Of a DNA stretch of 64,000 nt, positions 63,701-64,000 are shown one piece after another. The translations under genes were made by a program, and so were the position numbers. This stretch comes from Acanthacorydalis orientalis (taxonomy: Eukaryota > Arthropoda > Insecta > Megaloptera > Corydalidae). The stretch is from assembly GCA_034766995.1 (NCBI GenBank), contig CM068325.1, forward strand, positions 619,495 to 683,494, written 5' to 3'. The notes beneath the pieces were generated by a model, which worked only from the letters and a program-made list of their open reading frames with translations, was not told the origin of the DNA and searched no databases. Position 1 is the stretch's first letter. Every line of letters starts with the position of its first letter.

Positions 63701-64000
63701 GGTTCTGACACAATTACACGAAAAATATATCAAATCTGATGAAAATGAATACGGGACGTTAAATATCAGCTATTTTTCTATAAATGGGCCCAGTTTCGAA
63801 TCTCCGGACTTAAATACAGGACCGGAATTAAATTTCGAACGGATTTTATAACAACTTTCCTCAGTTCTGACACAATTACACGAAAACTGTATCAAATCTG
63901 ATGAAAACGAATACGGGGCGTTAAATATCAGCTAGTTCTCTATAAACGGTCCCAGTTTCGAATCTCTGGACTTAAATACAGGACCGGAATTAAATTTAAA
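60791..64000 (+). repeat. 162-bp tandem satellite, about 20 copies, continues past the window
   Basis: GGACGTT recurs at 60841, 61003, 61165, 61326, 61487, 61649 and onwards to the window end. Shared blocks are CGAATCTCTGGACTTAAATACAGGACC, GGATTTCATAACAAATGTCC and CAGTTCTGACACAATTACACG. Since 162 is a multiple of 3, one minus-strand frame stays open across several units (for example 60815-61273 and 61350-61952). It repeats a 54-residue peptide (VRTEDICYEIRFKSNSGPVF...). The frame is broken by indels and stops between blocks and has no known domain, so I treat it as non-coding. Confidence 0.96.
62137..63061 (+). repeat. 324-bp dimer amplified ~2.85 times inside the 162-bp array
   Basis: ACGTTCAAGATCAGCTAG starts at 62137, 62461 and 62785, exactly 324 bp apart. 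The copies look identical until the third diverges at about 63061. Each is made of two different 162-bp monomers. This is a very recent higher-order duplication, or possibly an assembly artefact. Confidence 0.93.

Noticed and set aside
44001..64000. Insect telomeric TTAGG repeats
   Set aside because: No run of TTAGG/CCTAA was seen; the subtelomeric-looking repeat mosaic alone is not enough to place this near a telomere.

Overview
This window is eukaryotic, almost certainly insect, repeat-dominated DNA. The two recognisable transposons are a Jockey-type non-LTR retrotransposon with an arthropod-style gag, and an irritans-type (Himar1-like) mariner. CpG-rich single-copy islands between AT-rich satellites would fit a hymenopteran, but I cannot fix the species. 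I see no intact host gene, tRNA, rRNA or CRISPR array. All protein-coding signal belongs to decayed transposons.

Layout. Positions 1 to about 4456 (minus strand) hold a decayed Jockey-like element: 5' UTR, ORF1 (gag) and ORF2 (endonuclease plus reverse transcriptase), cut by the left window edge. From about 4516 to 43900 there is one head-to-tail satellite with a 175-bp monomer. It has 19 divergent edge monomers, then a homogenised core in which 204 successive periods are kept with only two single-base losses. A 100-N gap (43901-44000) truncates it. After the gap come about 1.5 copies of a different 163-bp repeat, an internally deleted mariner (44580-45474) and microsatellites.

From 46155 to the right end, blocks of tandem repeats with units of 162-184 bp (plus one pentamer-based minisatellite and one cluster of short TA-flanked hairpins) alternate with GC/CpG-rich non-repeat islands. 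The blocks are 46155-48395 (172/165 bp), 48396-50735 (164 bp), 51800-53930 (184/165 bp), 54780-57043 (178-bp repeats, hairpins and TA/GA microsatellite), 57960-59960 (pentamer and 122 bp) and 60790-64000 (162 bp, running off the window). The islands lie at 50736-51799, 53931-54780, 57044-57960 and 59961-60790.

The most interesting signals are in the satellites. The homogenised core of the 175-bp array differs from its edge by three coordinated gains: a perfect 13-bp dyad, an AGCG/CGCT inverted repeat and a canonical TATA box. Higher-order structure (a trimer, then dimers) and a sharp edge-to-core junction are visible. This looks like pericentromeric or centromere-like DNA, but that role is inference.
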